This document shows, piece after piece, positions 1 to 8,873 of a stretch of 64,000 nucleotides of DNA. The notes under the pieces are model-generated. The model was given only the letters and a program-made list of their open reading frames with translations, did not search any database and was not told the origin of the DNA. The position numbers and the translations under genes were made by a program. The DNA is from Janthinobacterium sp. GW456P (GTDB lineage: Bacteria > Pseudomonadota > Gammaproteobacteria > Burkholderiales > Burkholderiaceae_D). The stretch lies in contig NZ_NEHB01000002.1 of assembly GCF_002127655.1 (NCBI RefSeq), positions 197,387-261,386 on the forward strand. Reading direction: 5' to 3'. Numbering within the stretch: the stretch's first letter is position 1; the number at the start of each line of letters is the position of its first letter.

Positions 1-608
1 TCGCTGCCGCGCGTGGCCAGGTCGAACAAGCCGTCGCGCAACTGTTTCAGGGGCCCGAAGACGATGCGCAGGCTCAGCGCCAGGGCGCCCACGAGGATGA
101 TGTCAAGCAGCAACACTTCCACCACCTTGCGCCGCACTTCGCCGCGCAGGGCAGCATCGATCTGCGCGCGGCTGAAATTGACGATGACCTTGCCCACGAT
201 CACCGGCTTGCCGCCCGTGGCGGCCGCCACGGCGTCGCGGAACACCAGCGGCGCCTCGACGGGCGTGCCACCCATGGCCACGTCCGCCTCAAGCGGCACC
301 AGGGTGCCGGCCGCATCGCGCACTTCGCCGGCGAACAAACCGACCGAGGCGTCATAGACGCGGATGCCGACCAGTTCCGGCGGCAGCATTTCGGCCGCCA
401 CGATGCTGTCGACCTTGGATTTGTCGAGGTCCCACAGGGCGGACGGCAAGCTGGTCTGCAAGCGCGTGAGCACGCCGCTGCGCAGGCGCGCGCTGCCCGA
501 TTCGAGTTCCTTGCTCAAGGTATATTGGGTATAGCTGCCGGAAATGCCCAGCACCAAGGTGACGATCACGACAAAAAGCAGGGTCAGCCGGACTTGGATA
601 CTCACCAT
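1..608 (-). CDS. Membrane sensor protein, N-terminal part (runs off the window)
   Basis: Reading the minus strand from an ATG at 608 gives an open frame that leaves the window at position 1. The start is preceded by GGAG about 9 bases upstream. The first ~20 residues are a hydrophobic helix (LTLLFVVIVTLVLGI). A ~130-residue presumed periplasmic region follows, containing ALWDLDKSKV. A second helix (VVEVLLLDIILVGALALSL) is followed by the start of what looks like a HAMP linker (FGPLKQLRDGL). This layout is typical of sensor histidine kinases and diguanylate cyclases. The output domain lies outside the window, so the activity cannot be named. Confidence 0.75.
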   Translation of the reverse strand, partial: MVSIQVRLTLLFVVIVTLVLGISGSYTQYTLSKELESGSARLRSGVLTRLQTSLPSALWDLDKSKVDSIVAAEMLPPELVGIRVYDASVGLFAGEVRDAAGTLVPLEADVAMGGTPVEAPLVFRDAVAAATGGKPVIVGKVIVNFSRAQIDAALRGEVRRKVVEVLLLDIILVGALALSLRIVFGPLKQLRDGLFDLATRGS

Positions 609-815
609 CAATCAACACTCCCCGGGCCAGGCCAGCCGCCAGCCCGCGGCGCGGGCGCAGATACGTCAGCAATGCAAGGGCCTGATTCAAATGTACGGTA
701 TGACATGCTTATTGGCAAGATTTACAGCATTCCCAGTTTCGATAGAGACTTTGATGCAGGTTGAGACATTGCGTCATGGCAATGGTAATATCCCGCAATC
801 ATCTAAGGAGTCGTC

Positions 816-1154
816 ATGGCGGTCACGCATCAACATCTACCCCTAGAACAAGTTCGTCCCGGCATGATCTTGTCTGATGTCTTGCTCGATGCGCATGGAC
901 AAGTGCTGCTGCCGCAAGGTGCGGTTTTGACGGAAAACATGCTGGCTCTGATGCCTCGCCACAACATCGACATGCTGCCGATCCAGGCGCCGCCCCCGTC
1001 GCCGGAGGCAATCGCCGCGCAGCAAGCGGTCGACAGCGAACGGCTGGCCTACCTGTTCCGCAAGCATGACCCGGACGATCCCCTCGATGCGGCCACCACC
1101 TTGCTGCGCAACTATGTCACGCAATACCGCCTGGGCACGGGAGAGGCCGCATGA
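816..1154 (+). CDS. Small protein coupled to an HDOD protein
   Basis: 112 residues, with a clear AAGGAG site 6-7 bases before the ATG. The N-terminal ~50 residues (LEQVRPGMILSDVLLDAHGQVLLPQGAVLT) resemble the short beta-rich segment found at the start of many HD-GYP and HDOD signalling proteins. There is no enzymatic motif, signal peptide or membrane helix. Its stop overlaps the start of the HDOD gene (ATGA), so the two are translationally coupled. It may be a detached regulatory domain for its partner; that role is inferred. It is divergent from the membrane sensor gene with a ~207-base gap. Confidence 0.8.
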   Translation: MAVTHQHLPLEQVRPGMILSDVLLDAHGQVLLPQGAVLTENMLALMPRHNIDMLPIQAPPPSPEAIAAQQAVDSERLAYLFRKHDPDDPLDAATTLLRNYVTQYRLGTGEAA

Positions 1155-1996
1155 GCACCCAGCTGACGCTCGACGATATCGTCGCCCACCTCGATGACTT
1201 GCCTTCGCTGCCCGCCGTCGTCATGGAACTGCTCAACAGCATAGACCAGGAAGACGTGGATATTTCCGTGCTGGCCAAAAAAGTGTCGTATGACCAGGCG
1301 CTGACGGCAAAAACCCTGCGGCTGGCCAACTCATCGCACTATGGCCTGCAAGTGAAAGCCACCACCATCCAGCAGGCGATCACGTATCTGGGCTTCCAGA
1401 CCACGCGCAGCCTGATCACCTCGGCCGCCATCACGGGCTGCTTCCCGGAAGGACGCTGCCCCGGTTTCGACGACAAGGCCTTCTGGCGCCATTCGGTGGC
1501 GACGGCCGCCTGCGCCAAGGTGCTGGCGCGGCAGCTCCGCTTCAACCAGGATTACGCATTCACGGCTGGCTTGCTGCACAACATCGGACGGCTGGTGCTG
1601 GTCAGCAGCTTTCCCGCGCACTACGCGCAAGTCATCGCACACCAGGCCGCGCACGATTGCAGCCTGCTCGAAGCGGAGCAAGCCGTGCTGGGCGTGGACC
1701 ACGTGCAGGCGGCCGTGGCCCTGGCCGAACACTGGAATTTTTCCGACACCATGCGCCTGGCGCTGGGCAACTACCTGCAGCCGGAAGCGCCAGGCGCCGG
1801 TTTCCTGGCGGCACTGATCCATGTGGCCAATGCCGTCGTCTGTGCGCTCGACCTGGCGCAGGCGGGCGACGACATGGTGCCGCGCGTCTCGCCGGTGGCC
1901 TGGGATGCGCTGGGCCTGGGCGAAGACGCGTATCTGCAGCTATTCCGCGAAACGGAACTGCGCTACGACGAAATTACCTCGGCACTGCTGAGCTAA
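1151..1996 (+). CDS. HDOD domain signalling protein
   Basis: 281 residues. Residues ~10-210 match the HDOD fold: LPSLPAVVMELLNSI, then KKVSYDQALTAKTLRLANSSHYG, then FTAGLLHNIGRLVL. HDOD is a relative of the HD phosphohydrolases that usually lacks the full set of metal-binding His/Asp residues and acts as a signalling scaffold. The C-terminal ~70 residues are helical. It starts inside the stop codon of the small gene before it. Many HDOD proteins in this group work with c-di-GMP or chemotaxis signalling, but nothing here shows which pathway it serves. Confidence 0.85.
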   Translation: MSTQLTLDDIVAHLDDLPSLPAVVMELLNSIDQEDVDISVLAKKVSYDQALTAKTLRLANSSHYGLQVKATTIQQAITYLGFQTTRSLITSAAITGCFPEGRCPGFDDKAFWRHSVATAACAKVLARQLRFNQDYAFTAGLLHNIGRLVLVSSFPAHYAQVIAHQAAHDCSLLEAEQAVLGVDHVQAAVALAEHWNFSDTMRLALGNYLQPEAPGAGFLAALIHVANAVVCALDLAQAGDDMVPRVSPVAWDALGLGEDAYLQLFRETELRYDEITSALLS

Positions 1997-2162
1997 TCAA
2001 GATCCTCACAAGGCCGCAAACGCAAACGGCCCTCGCTGCGAAGCGAAAGCCGTCATGGGTACTGCGATACATCCATGTTACCCGGTCCAAGCTGCCCGGT
2101 CCACGCCAGCCTGTCGCCGCCAGCAGCTACGCAAGCGGCACAGTCAGCGCGCAACCGCCACA

Positions 2163-2489
2163 TCAGTGCGCGTAATTCGATTCTTGCGCATCGCCGCGGT
2201 CTTCCGCTTTGGGGCGGCCCTGGGCGTCGGACAGACGATACTTGGTGCGGCGGTCGCCCATCAAGTCGCGCAGGTCGCGGATGCTCATGCCCGTCACTTC
2301 GTGCATGCGGATCAGCAGCGAGGCGCCGACCGGCAAGCGGTGGTGGCGGATCTTGCTGATGACCGGTGGCGCCACTTCAAGCAGGCGCGACAGGGCTGCA
2401 TCGTTCTTCAGCTGCATCTTGCTCAGCAGAATATCCAGCAGGTGGTTCGGGTTGTAACTCTCTTGCGATGCTAATGCATGATGTGCCAT
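2163..2489 (-). CDS. Helix-turn-helix (XRE-like) regulator
   Basis: 108 residues, ATG at 2489 preceded by GAGGAA. Residues ~15-80 form an XRE-like helix-turn-helix: LSKMQLKNDAALSRLLEVAPPVISKIRHHRLPVGASLLIRM. The C-terminus is charged (RRTKYRLSDAQGRPKAEDRGDAQ). It probably binds DNA as a small repressor or activator; the target is unknown. It converges with the HDOD gene and faces a 649-base intergenic region, where its own promoter must lie. Confidence 0.75.
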   Translation of the reverse strand: MAHHALASQESYNPNHLLDILLSKMQLKNDAALSRLLEVAPPVISKIRHHRLPVGASLLIRMHEVTGMSIRDLRDLMGDRRTKYRLSDAQGRPKAEDRGDAQESNYAH

Positions 2490-3138
2490 GATTTTTCCTC
2501 GTCTGGTGAATGTAGAAAATAATGCCGATACGAACTTAAGGCTGGCTTAGAGTGTTTAAATAAACGTCTTTTCAACTTATTCAGCCTTCCCCCGCCTTTT
2601 TCTTATCGCACTGCCCGCACAGGACTCGCACAGCCACGCCCAGCCAACGTACTCAAGTTGCCGCGTGAGTAAAAGCACTGCAACCCACCAAAATGAATTG
2701 CATATAAGACAATATACTAGTCCAAATACGCGGCATCTGCGCCTCGCGCAAACTTCCTGATTGTTAAATATCAATCAAGCTGCTGGTTGGCTTGGCAACG
2801 ATGCTATTTCAACACATTAGGATGCCGGCGGGCGCACACAAGGCTTTGCAGCAACTTGTTACAAATCAATGGTGCCGCACAGCAATAAATGCTTTTCAGC
2901 ATCATCGTTTCGGGCGCCTTGTTCGCACCGCAACCTTGCCTGCAAGATCAGCACGACATGGCCCGTCCCGGCGATTTACGCTAAACTATGGCCTGAACTT
3001 GCAGCGAGCCTGCCACCGGGCAGCCAGAGGCGCCCGGCCGGTCATCCACCGCGCCCAACCCTGAGCGCCCCCCTGCGCCGCAGCATCCTGCCCACCCATC
3101 TTGTTTGCCGCCACATTTACCGATAAGCGCCCGACTCC
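2490..3138. other. Intergenic region, 649 bases, no gene seen
   Basis: This stretch lies between the divergent HTH regulator and miaB. It is AT-richer than its surroundings, especially around 2490-2580 and 2690-2800, and should hold promoters for both genes. Short frames occur on both strands but none has a ribosome binding site with plausible coding composition. I found no tRNA-like or terminator-like structure. Confidence 0.5.
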
Positions 3139-4506
3139 ATGCAGAAAAAAGTATTCATTAAAACCTTCGGCTGCCAGATGAACGAGTATGACTCGGACAA
3201 GATGGCCGACGTGCTGGGCGCCTCCGATGGCCTGGTGCGCACCGACACGCCGGAAGACGCCGACGTCATCCTGCTCAACACCTGCTCCGTGCGCGAAAAG
3301 GCGCAGGAAAAAGTGTTTTCCGACCTGGGCCGCCTGCGCGAACTGAAGCTGGCCAATCCAAACCTGCTGATCGGCGTGGGCGGCTGCGTGGCGTCGCAGG
3401 AAGGCGACGCCATCGTCAAGCGCGCGCCGTATGTCGACATGGTGTTCGGCCCGCAAACCTTGCACCGCCTGCCGCAGATGATCGAACTGCGCCGCGCCAG
3501 CGGCGATGCGCAAGTGGACATCAGCTTCCCGGAAATCGAAAAGTTCGACCACATGCCGCCGGCCAAGGTGGAAGGCGCTTCGGCGTTCGTCTCCATCATG
3601 GAAGGCTGCAGCAAATATTGCAGCTACTGCGTCGTGCCCTACACGCGCGGCGAGGAAGTCTCGCGCCGCTTCGAGGACGTGCTGACGGAAGTGGCGGGCC
3701 TGGCCGCCCAGGGCGTCAAGGAAATCACCCTGCTGGGGCAAAACGTGAACGCCTACCGCGGCGCGATGGAAGGCGGAGACATTGCCGACTTCGCCCTGCT
3801 GCTCGAATACGTGGCCGACATTCCCGGCATTGAGCGCATGCGTTTCGTCACCAGCCACCCGAAGGAATTCACGCAGCGCCTGATCGACGCCTACGCGAAG
3901 ATCCCGCAACTGGTCGATCATTTGTATTTGCCGGCACAGCACGGTTCCGACAAGATCCTCGGCGCCATGAAGCGCGGCTACACGGGCCTCGAATACAAGT
4001 CCATCATCCGCCGCATCCGCGCCGTACGCCCGAACATGGCCATTTCCTCCGACTTCATCGTCGGTTTCCCCGGCGAGACGCAGGCCGACTTCGACGCCAT
4101 GATGAAGCTGATCGCGGACGTCGGCTTCGACAACAGCTACAGCTTCATCTTCAGCAAGCGCCCCGGCACGCCGGCCGCCAACCTGGAAGACGACACGCCG
4201 CATGACGTCAAGCTGGCCCGGCTGCAGCAGCTGCAGGCGGCCATCGACGCCAACACGCGCAAATACAGCCTGGCCATGGTGGGCAGCGTACAAACCATCC
4301 TCGTCGAAGGCCGGTCAAAAAAGGATACGATTGATCGCGAACTGCAGGGCCGCACCGAAAACAACCGCGTGGTCAACTTCGACGCCGGCGCCGACGGCTT
4401 GCAATTGATCGGCCAGCTGGTCGACGTGCGCATCACCGAGAGCCATTCCTACACCCTGCGCGGCGAACTCGTCGCCAGCGCACCCGCATTGAAAAGAGCC
4501 AGTTGA
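3139..4506 (+). CDS. miaB: tRNA-2-methylthio-N6-dimethylallyladenosine synthase MiaB
   Basis: 455 residues, full length for the family. MiaB is a radical-SAM methylthiotransferase that converts i6A37 to ms2i6A37 in tRNAs reading U-starting codons. The N-terminal UPF0004 domain carries its three cluster cysteines at C12 (FGCQMN), C49 (NTCSVREK) and C83 (GGCVAS). The radical-SAM motif CSKYCSYC gives C157, C161 and C164. The C-terminal ~70 residues fit a TRAM domain. It is first of a tight miaB-ybeZ-ybeY unit: the next gene starts inside its stop codon. The upstream gap is long, so the operon promoter is probably there. Confidence 0.97.
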   Translation: MQKKVFIKTFGCQMNEYDSDKMADVLGASDGLVRTDTPEDADVILLNTCSVREKAQEKVFSDLGRLRELKLANPNLLIGVGGCVASQEGDAIVKRAPYVDMVFGPQTLHRLPQMIELRRASGDAQVDISFPEIEKFDHMPPAKVEGASAFVSIMEGCSKYCSYCVVPYTRGEEVSRRFEDVLTEVAGLAAQGVKEITLLGQNVNAYRGAMEGGDIADFALLLEYVADIPGIERMRFVTSHPKEFTQRLIDAYAKIPQLVDHLYLPAQHGSDKILGAMKRGYTGLEYKSIIRRIRAVRPNMAISSDFIVGFPGETQADFDAMMKLIADVGFDNSYSFIFSKRPGTPAANLEDDTPHDVKLARLQQLQAAIDANTRKYSLAMVGSVQTILVEGRSKKDTIDRELQGRTENNRVVNFDAGADGLQLIGQLVDVRITESHSYTLRGELVASAPALKRAS

Positions 4507-5567
4507 AAACCAAAGCCCCGATACAGCCGCATTACTTCATCCCCGAGCCGCTGGACAACACGCGCCTGGCGCATTTGTGCGGACCGCTCGATGAAAACCT
4601 GCGCCAGATTTCCGCCGCCCTCGACGTGACGATTTTCCGCCGCGGCGAGAAATTCATCGTCGGCGGCAGCAATGCCGAACGCGCCGTGGAAATCCTGGAA
4701 CAGTTCTACGCCATCGCCAACAAGGTCGTGCCGCTGGAAGAAGTGCAGCTGGCCCTGGTGGAACAGCGCGCGGGCCTGTCCGCCGCCTCGGAACACCACG
4801 CCAACGCGCCCATCAGCACCTTCGTCGAGCCGGACATCGCCAGCCCCGTGCTGAAAACGCGGCGCTCCGACCTGCGCGGACGCACGCCGCACCAGATCGC
4901 CTACCTGCGCGACATCCTCGAACACGACATCAGCTTCGGCGTGGGCCCGGCCGGCACGGGCAAGACCTATCTGGCCGTCGCCTGTGCCGTCGACGCGCTC
5001 GAGCGCGACGCCGTCAAGCGCATCATCCTCACGCGTCCCGCCGTCGAAGCGGGCGAACGCCTGGGCTTTTTGCCGGGCGACCTGGCGCAAAAGGTCGATC
5101 CCTACCTGCGCCCCCTGTACGACGCGCTGTACGATTTGCTGGGCTTTGACCGCACGCAGAAGCTGTTTGAAAAACAGGTGATCGAGATCGCCCCGCTGGC
5201 CTATATGCGCGGGCGCACCCTGAACCACGCCTTCGTCATCCTCGACGAGGCGCAGAACACCACCGTCGAACAGATGAAGATGTTTTTGACGCGCATCGGC
5301 TTTGGCAGCAAGGCCGTGGTGACGGGCGACGTCACGCAAGTCGACCTGCACAAGAGCCAGACGAGTGGCCTGATCGACGCCGTGCACGTATTGAAAGACG
5401 TGCGCGGCATCGGCTTCACGCAATTTAACAGCACCGACGTGGTGCGCCATCCGCTGGTCGCGCGCATCGTCGACGCGTATGAAACGGCGCAGGCGGCCAA
5501 TGCCGACGCCGCCCACCTGCCCTCCTTATTGAAACCAGCTAGCGCCAAAAATGTCCGAAAAAAATAA
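4503..5567 (+). CDS. ybeZ: PhoH-like ATPase YbeZ
   Basis: 354 residues. PhoH-family P-loop ATPase, which in other bacteria partners with the endoribonuclease YbeY in RNA maturation. Walker A is GPAGTGKT at residues 148-155 and Walker B is VILDEAQN at 245-252. The N-terminal ~100 residues resemble the small RNA-binding-like region of YbeZ proteins. The frame begins with a TTG codon that overlaps the miaB stop (TTGA), which indicates coupled translation rather than an independent start. Its 3' end overlaps ybeY by 17 bases. Confidence 0.95.
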   Translation: MKTKAPIQPHYFIPEPLDNTRLAHLCGPLDENLRQISAALDVTIFRRGEKFIVGGSNAERAVEILEQFYAIANKVVPLEEVQLALVEQRAGLSAASEHHANAPISTFVEPDIASPVLKTRRSDLRGRTPHQIAYLRDILEHDISFGVGPAGTGKTYLAVACAVDALERDAVKRIILTRPAVEAGERLGFLPGDLAQKVDPYLRPLYDALYDLLGFDRTQKLFEKQVIEIAPLAYMRGRTLNHAFVILDEAQNTTVEQMKMFLTRIGFGSKAVVTGDVTQVDLHKSQTSGLIDAVHVLKDVRGIGFTQFNSTDVVRHPLVARIVDAYETAQAANADAAHLPSLLKPASAKNVRKK

Positions 5568-6015
5568 ACTGTCCTTGTCCGTGCAATACCCGGATGCCCG
5601 TCTGGAAACCCTGATCACGCGCCCGAAAGTGCGCCGCTGGGTCAATGCGGCCCTGTTCGCCCCGGCCGAATTCACCATCCGCTTCGTCGACGCGGAAGAA
5701 GGCCGCAGCCTGAACCGCGACTACCGCGAAAAGGACTACGCCACCAACGTGCTGACCTTCGCCTACAACGAAGGCGAAGAGTTGAGCGACGACGAGCCGA
5801 CGCGCGCCGACATCATCCTGTGCACGGACGTGCTGGAAAAGGAAGCGGCCGAACAGAAAAAGAGCGTGGAAGAGCACACGGCGCATCTGATCGTGCACGG
5901 GGTGCTGCATGCGCAGGGCTACGACCACATGGATGACGAGGAAGCGGCCGAGATGGAAGGGCTGGAAACCGGGATACTGGCCAGGCTGGGCATCGCCGAC
6001 CCGTATCGGCAATAA
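5551..6015 (+). CDS. ybeY: Endoribonuclease YbeY (rRNA maturation factor)
   Basis: 154 residues. YbeY is a zinc-dependent single-strand endoribonuclease needed for 16S rRNA 3'-end maturation and ribosome quality control. The signature [11 protein letters not shown] provides the three zinc ligands H116, H120 and H126. The start lies inside the end of ybeZ, as in most proteobacteria. In many genomes corC and lnt follow directly; here they are about 2 kb downstream, separated by two lipoprotein genes and a DUF4259 gene, so the ancestral cluster appears to have been interrupted. Confidence 0.96.
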   Translation: MSEKNKLSLSVQYPDARLETLITRPKVRRWVNAALFAPAEFTIRFVDAEEGRSLNRDYREKDYATNVLTFAYNEGEELSDDEPTRADIILCTDVLEKEAAEQKKSVEEHTAHLIVHGVLHAQGYDHMDDEEAAEMEGLETGILARLGIADPYRQ

Positions 6016-6148
6016 GCGGCCAGACATCAAGGCCTGCCCTGAAATAATCCCCTTGAGAAATATTATATTGGCAATATTGACGCTATAATTGCATGCGCAT
6101 TTCTTTTACCTTTCCCATAGGGAGCATGGTCAATGCAATGCGCATGTC

Positions 6149-6165
6149 ATTCACGCGTCGTGAAT
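6149..6165. promoter_or_regulatory. Perfect 7+3+7 inverted repeat upstream of lipoprotein gene
   Basis: ATTCACG, a 3-base spacer and CGTGAAT form a perfect inverted repeat 33 bases before the lipoprotein start at 6198. A TATAAT hexamer sits at 6084-6089, though no good -35 hexamer matches it. The repeat could be an operator or a small leader hairpin; the sequence alone does not decide. Confidence 0.4.
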
Positions 6166-6197
6166 AATAATGTCAATAAAATCAGGGAGTTCTCAGC

Positions 6198-6752
6198 ATG
6201 CGTAGTTTCAAAATCTTGTTTGCATTTTGCTCGGCTCTTGCATTGTCCGCATGTTCCACCGTCGCGCCGCCGTATGCACCTGCCATGGATAATGTGCAGA
6301 CACTGAAAAACACTGGCGATGCCAAAGCCAGGGTAGGCGCCTTTACTGCAGACAAGCCGGCCGATGCTTCCTTGTCCATGCGCGGCACCTCGCTCGATTC
6401 GCCGTATGCCAAGTCATATGCCGCGTATATCGCCGAGGCATTGAAACAGGAATTGTCGCTTGCAAATAAACTGGCGCCTGACGCCGATATCGAAATTTCC
6501 GGCATCTTGCTGAAAAATGATTTTGACGCGTCGGGCTTCAGCACCGGCACGGCGAAGATCGACGTGCGCTTTATCGTCAAAAAAGCCGGACAGGTACGCT
6601 ATGATCAAGTGAAAACCGCCAGTCATGAATGGCCATCGTCATTTGTCGGCGCCATTGCGCTGCCGCGCGCGATGCAGGAATATACGGTCGTCGTACAAAA
6701 GCTGCTTGCCGACCTGTACCAGGATAAGCAATTCAGCAATAGCCTGCAATAA
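6198..6752 (+). CDS. Putative lipoprotein
   Basis: 184 residues with a clear lipoprotein signal peptide: MRSFKILFAFCSALALSAC, lipobox LSAC, so the mature protein starts at Cys19. An AGGGAG site precedes the ATG. The mature part is a mixed alpha/beta domain (residues ~35-175) with no recognised catalytic motif. It includes a segment typical of small outer-membrane-associated lipoproteins (DIEISGILLKNDFDASG). The next gene, 32 bases downstream, is also a lipoprotein, and the two probably act together. Base composition is less GC-rich than the flanking housekeeping genes, which hints at accessory origin. Function unknown. Confidence 0.8.
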   Translation: MRSFKILFAFCSALALSACSTVAPPYAPAMDNVQTLKNTGDAKARVGAFTADKPADASLSMRGTSLDSPYAKSYAAYIAEALKQELSLANKLAPDADIEISGILLKNDFDASGFSTGTAKIDVRFIVKKAGQVRYDQVKTASHEWPSSFVGAIALPRAMQEYTVVVQKLLADLYQDKQFSNSLQ

Positions 6753-6784
6753 GCGGCTTTTTTGTTCATGACGAAAGCACGCAT

Positions 6785-7375
6785 ATGGCACTAGCAAAAA
6801 TTCTCGCAACCATTGCCGTGATATTGACACTGGCTGGCTGCGCGCATCCGATGGGTATCAATCCGGACCTCAGCAAGATCGCGCTGCCAGATACCGCGCA
6901 AGCCATGCACAAGCATGTCGCTTACTACATCAGCGATACGATGCTGCAGACCGAAGTGACATCGGGTGGCGGCGGTGGCGACAAGGTCAGCTATTTCCCG
7001 TATCGCGATATGGAATTGGCCTTGTACAAAATGCTGTCGAATGTCTTTGGCGAGGTGACCCGCCTGAAAAACCCGCTCGACAAGGACGCACTTGCTGCCA
7101 CGAAGATCGTTTATCTGATCACACCACAGATATCAACCACTTCTTCGTCGAGCAGTGCGCTGACCTGGCCACCAACGCATTTCAGCGTCGACCTGACATG
7201 CATCGTCAGCGATGCCGGCGGCAAGGAAGTCGTCTCGAAAAAGGTGGTGGGCATAGGCGCGGCTGAATTCAGCGAATTCAAGAAAGACGCGTCGATCACG
7301 GGCAGGCGCGCGGTGGAAGACGCCGTACTCAAGATGCAGCAAGCCTTGCTGGCTGCACCGCTCCTGCGCGAATAA
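6785..7375 (+). CDS. Putative lipoprotein
   Basis: 196 residues. Signal peptide with lipobox LAGC, mature Cys at residue 19 (VILTLAGCAHPMG). The mature domain has a Gly run (TSGGGGGDKV) and a Ser-rich stretch (STTSSSSSALTWPP). The region YFPYRDMELALYKMLSNVFGEV is followed by strands, a layout seen in lipoproteins that form envelope assemblies; the family is not recognised. It shares orientation, spacing and composition with the lipoprotein gene before it. A strong hairpin follows its stop codon. Confidence 0.8.
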   Translation: MALAKILATIAVILTLAGCAHPMGINPDLSKIALPDTAQAMHKHVAYYISDTMLQTEVTSGGGGGDKVSYFPYRDMELALYKMLSNVFGEVTRLKNPLDKDALAATKIVYLITPQISTTSSSSSALTWPPTHFSVDLTCIVSDAGGKEVVSKKVVGIGAAEFSEFKKDASITGRRAVEDAVLKMQQALLAAPLLRE

Positions 7376-7389
7376 TCGTGCAGGTCCCG

Positions 7390-7413
7390 GGCAGGCATGG
7401 CAACATGCCTGCC
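7390..7413 (+). terminator. Hairpin with GCAA loop after the lipoprotein pair
   Basis: A perfect 10-base-pair stem (GGCAGGCATG / CATGCCTGCC) closes a GCAA tetraloop 15 bases after the lipoprotein stop codon. Only two T residues follow, so termination would be weak; it could also protect the 3' end of the mRNA. Confidence 0.5.
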
Positions 7414-7438
7414 TTACATCAATACAGCAAGGACACAT

Positions 7439-7861
7439 ATGGGCACCTGGGCACTTGACGCCTTCGGCAACGACTACGCCATGGACTGGGCGCAGGACCT
7501 GCAGGAATACAAAACGCTGGAACTGGTCGAGACCACGCTCGACAACGTGATCGACAGCACCGAAGACGAACTGGAAGCGCCATTCGCCGCCGAAGCGCTG
7601 GCCGCGCTGGACGTGATCGCGCGCCTGCAAGGCCGGCCGGGCGCACCCGATCCCGCCACCGCCGAGGTGGACGAATGGGTGGCCGCCTGCAAGAAGAAAG
7701 TCACGCCGCCACTGCTGGACAAGGCACGCCTGGCCTTCGAGCGCATTTTGTCGGACGCGTCCGAGCTGCGCCAGCTGTGGCAGGACAGCGAGCACTTTGC
7801 CGACTGGCAGGCCGACGTGGCGCACTTGCGCGCGCGCGTGCTGGGTCCGGAAGCGGCGTAA
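7439..7861 (+). CDS. DUF4259 domain protein
   Basis: 140 residues from the ATG at 7439, which has AAGGA 5 bases upstream. An in-frame ATG 14 codons earlier lacks a good ribosome site and lies in the preceding hairpin. The N-terminus MGTWALDAFGNDYAMDWAQDL is the hallmark of DUF4259 (Trp, Phe, Asn-Asp, Asp-Trp spacing). The protein is acidic, helical and cytosolic, with no known activity. It stands alone between two hairpins. Confidence 0.85.
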   Translation: MGTWALDAFGNDYAMDWAQDLQEYKTLELVETTLDNVIDSTEDELEAPFAAEALAALDVIARLQGRPGAPDPATAEVDEWVAACKKKVTPPLLDKARLAFERILSDASELRQLWQDSEHFADWQADVAHLRARVLGPEAA

Positions 7862-7903
7862 AAGATCGCGCAACGGCGCACTTCAACGTATTAAATTTGC
7901 ATC

Positions 7904-7936
7904 AAAAGCGGGGAAATCCGGTATTCCCCCACTTTT
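7904..7936 (+). terminator. Probable intrinsic terminator between DUF4259 gene and corC
   Basis: Inner stem GGGGAA / TTCCCC and outer stem AAAAG / CTTTT, with a small internal bulge, make an ~11-base-pair hairpin ending in TTTT. The A and T flanks make it bidirectional in form, but both neighbouring genes run on the plus strand. Confidence 0.55.
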
Positions 7937-7978
7937 GGTGTATCCTATATCCCTTCGCAACAACGGCTCACGCCTCCT

Positions 7979-8857
7979 ATGCCCGAGCACCCTAGTGGCG
8001 TCAGAACTGACGTCAAGCCCCACCGGTCACTGTTTGAACGCCTGACCGCACTCATTTCCCCCGAGCCAGAGAACCGTGCAGAATTGCTCGAAGTTCTACA
8101 CGATGCGCATGAACGCAAGCTGATCGACGCCGACGCCCTGTCGATGATCGAAGGCGTGTTCCAGGTGTCGGATCTCTGTGCGCGCGACATCATGATTCCC
8201 CGTTCGCAGATGGATGTCATCGACATCAGCAAGCCGATCGAGGAATGGATGCCGGAAGTCCTGTCCACCGCCCACTCGCGCTTCCCCGCGATCGAAGGCG
8301 AACGCGACAAGGTCATCGGCATCCTGCTGGCGAAAGACTTGCTGCGTTACTACGCCGAGGAAACTTTCGACGTGCGCGACATGCTGCGCCCCGCCATCTT
8401 CATCCCCGAATCGAAACGCCTGAATGTGCTGCTGCGCGATTTCCGCGCGAACCACAATCACATGGCCATCGTCGTCGATGAATACAGCGGCGTCGCCGGC
8501 CTGATCACCATCGAAGACGTGCTGGAACAGATCGTCGGCGATATCGAGGACGAATACGACTTCGACGAAGCCGAGGACAATATCCTCTCGCTCAAGGAAG
8601 GCCAGTTCGGCCCCCGCTGGCGCGTCAAGGCGCTGACCGAGATCGAACAGTTCAACGAAGAAGTGGGCAGCCACCTGGTGGACGACGACGTCGACACCAT
8701 CGGCGGCCTCGTCTCGAAGTACCTGGGCCGCATGGCGCACAAGGGCGATATTTTCGACCTGGGCAATCTGCGCTTCGAGGTGCTGCGCGCCGATGCGCGC
8801 CAGGTGCACGTGCTGCTCGTCGAGCGCCTGCCCAACGTGCCGGAACTGGAACTCTGA
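7979..8857 (+). CDS. corC: CorC/HlyC-family CBS-domain protein
   Basis: 292 residues. Cytosolic member of the CorC group: two CBS domains (about residues 60-185, with DIMIPRSQMDVIDI and YSGVAGLITIEDVLEQIVGDIEDEYD) and a C-terminal CorC/HlyC transporter-associated domain (about 205-285). It has been linked to magnesium/cobalt efflux and copper tolerance; the biochemical role is still debated. It has no membrane helices, unlike the CNNM-type relatives. It is followed after 16 bases by lnt, the conserved proteobacterial arrangement. Confidence 0.93.
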   Translation: MPEHPSGVRTDVKPHRSLFERLTALISPEPENRAELLEVLHDAHERKLIDADALSMIEGVFQVSDLCARDIMIPRSQMDVIDISKPIEEWMPEVLSTAHSRFPAIEGERDKVIGILLAKDLLRYYAEETFDVRDMLRPAIFIPESKRLNVLLRDFRANHNHMAIVVDEYSGVAGLITIEDVLEQIVGDIEDEYDFDEAEDNILSLKEGQFGPRWRVKALTEIEQFNEEVGSHLVDDDVDTIGGLVSKYLGRMAHKGDIFDLGNLRFEVLRADARQVHVLLVERLPNVPELEL

Positions 8858-8873
8858 CATGCGCGTGCTGTAA

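Noticed and set aside
2577..2774. 65-residue minus-strand frame with four Cys and Trp-rich segment
   Set aside because: No ribosome binding site, no family resemblance, and it lies in an AT-rich intergenic region.
6053..6089. Candidate promoter with TTGAGA and TATAAT
   Set aside because: The spacer of 25 bases is far too long and no better -35 hexamer fits, although the TATAAT itself may be real.
6736..6770. AGCC/GGCT stem followed by six T between the two lipoprotein genes
   Set aside because: A four-pair stem with a ten-base loop is too weak to call a terminator.
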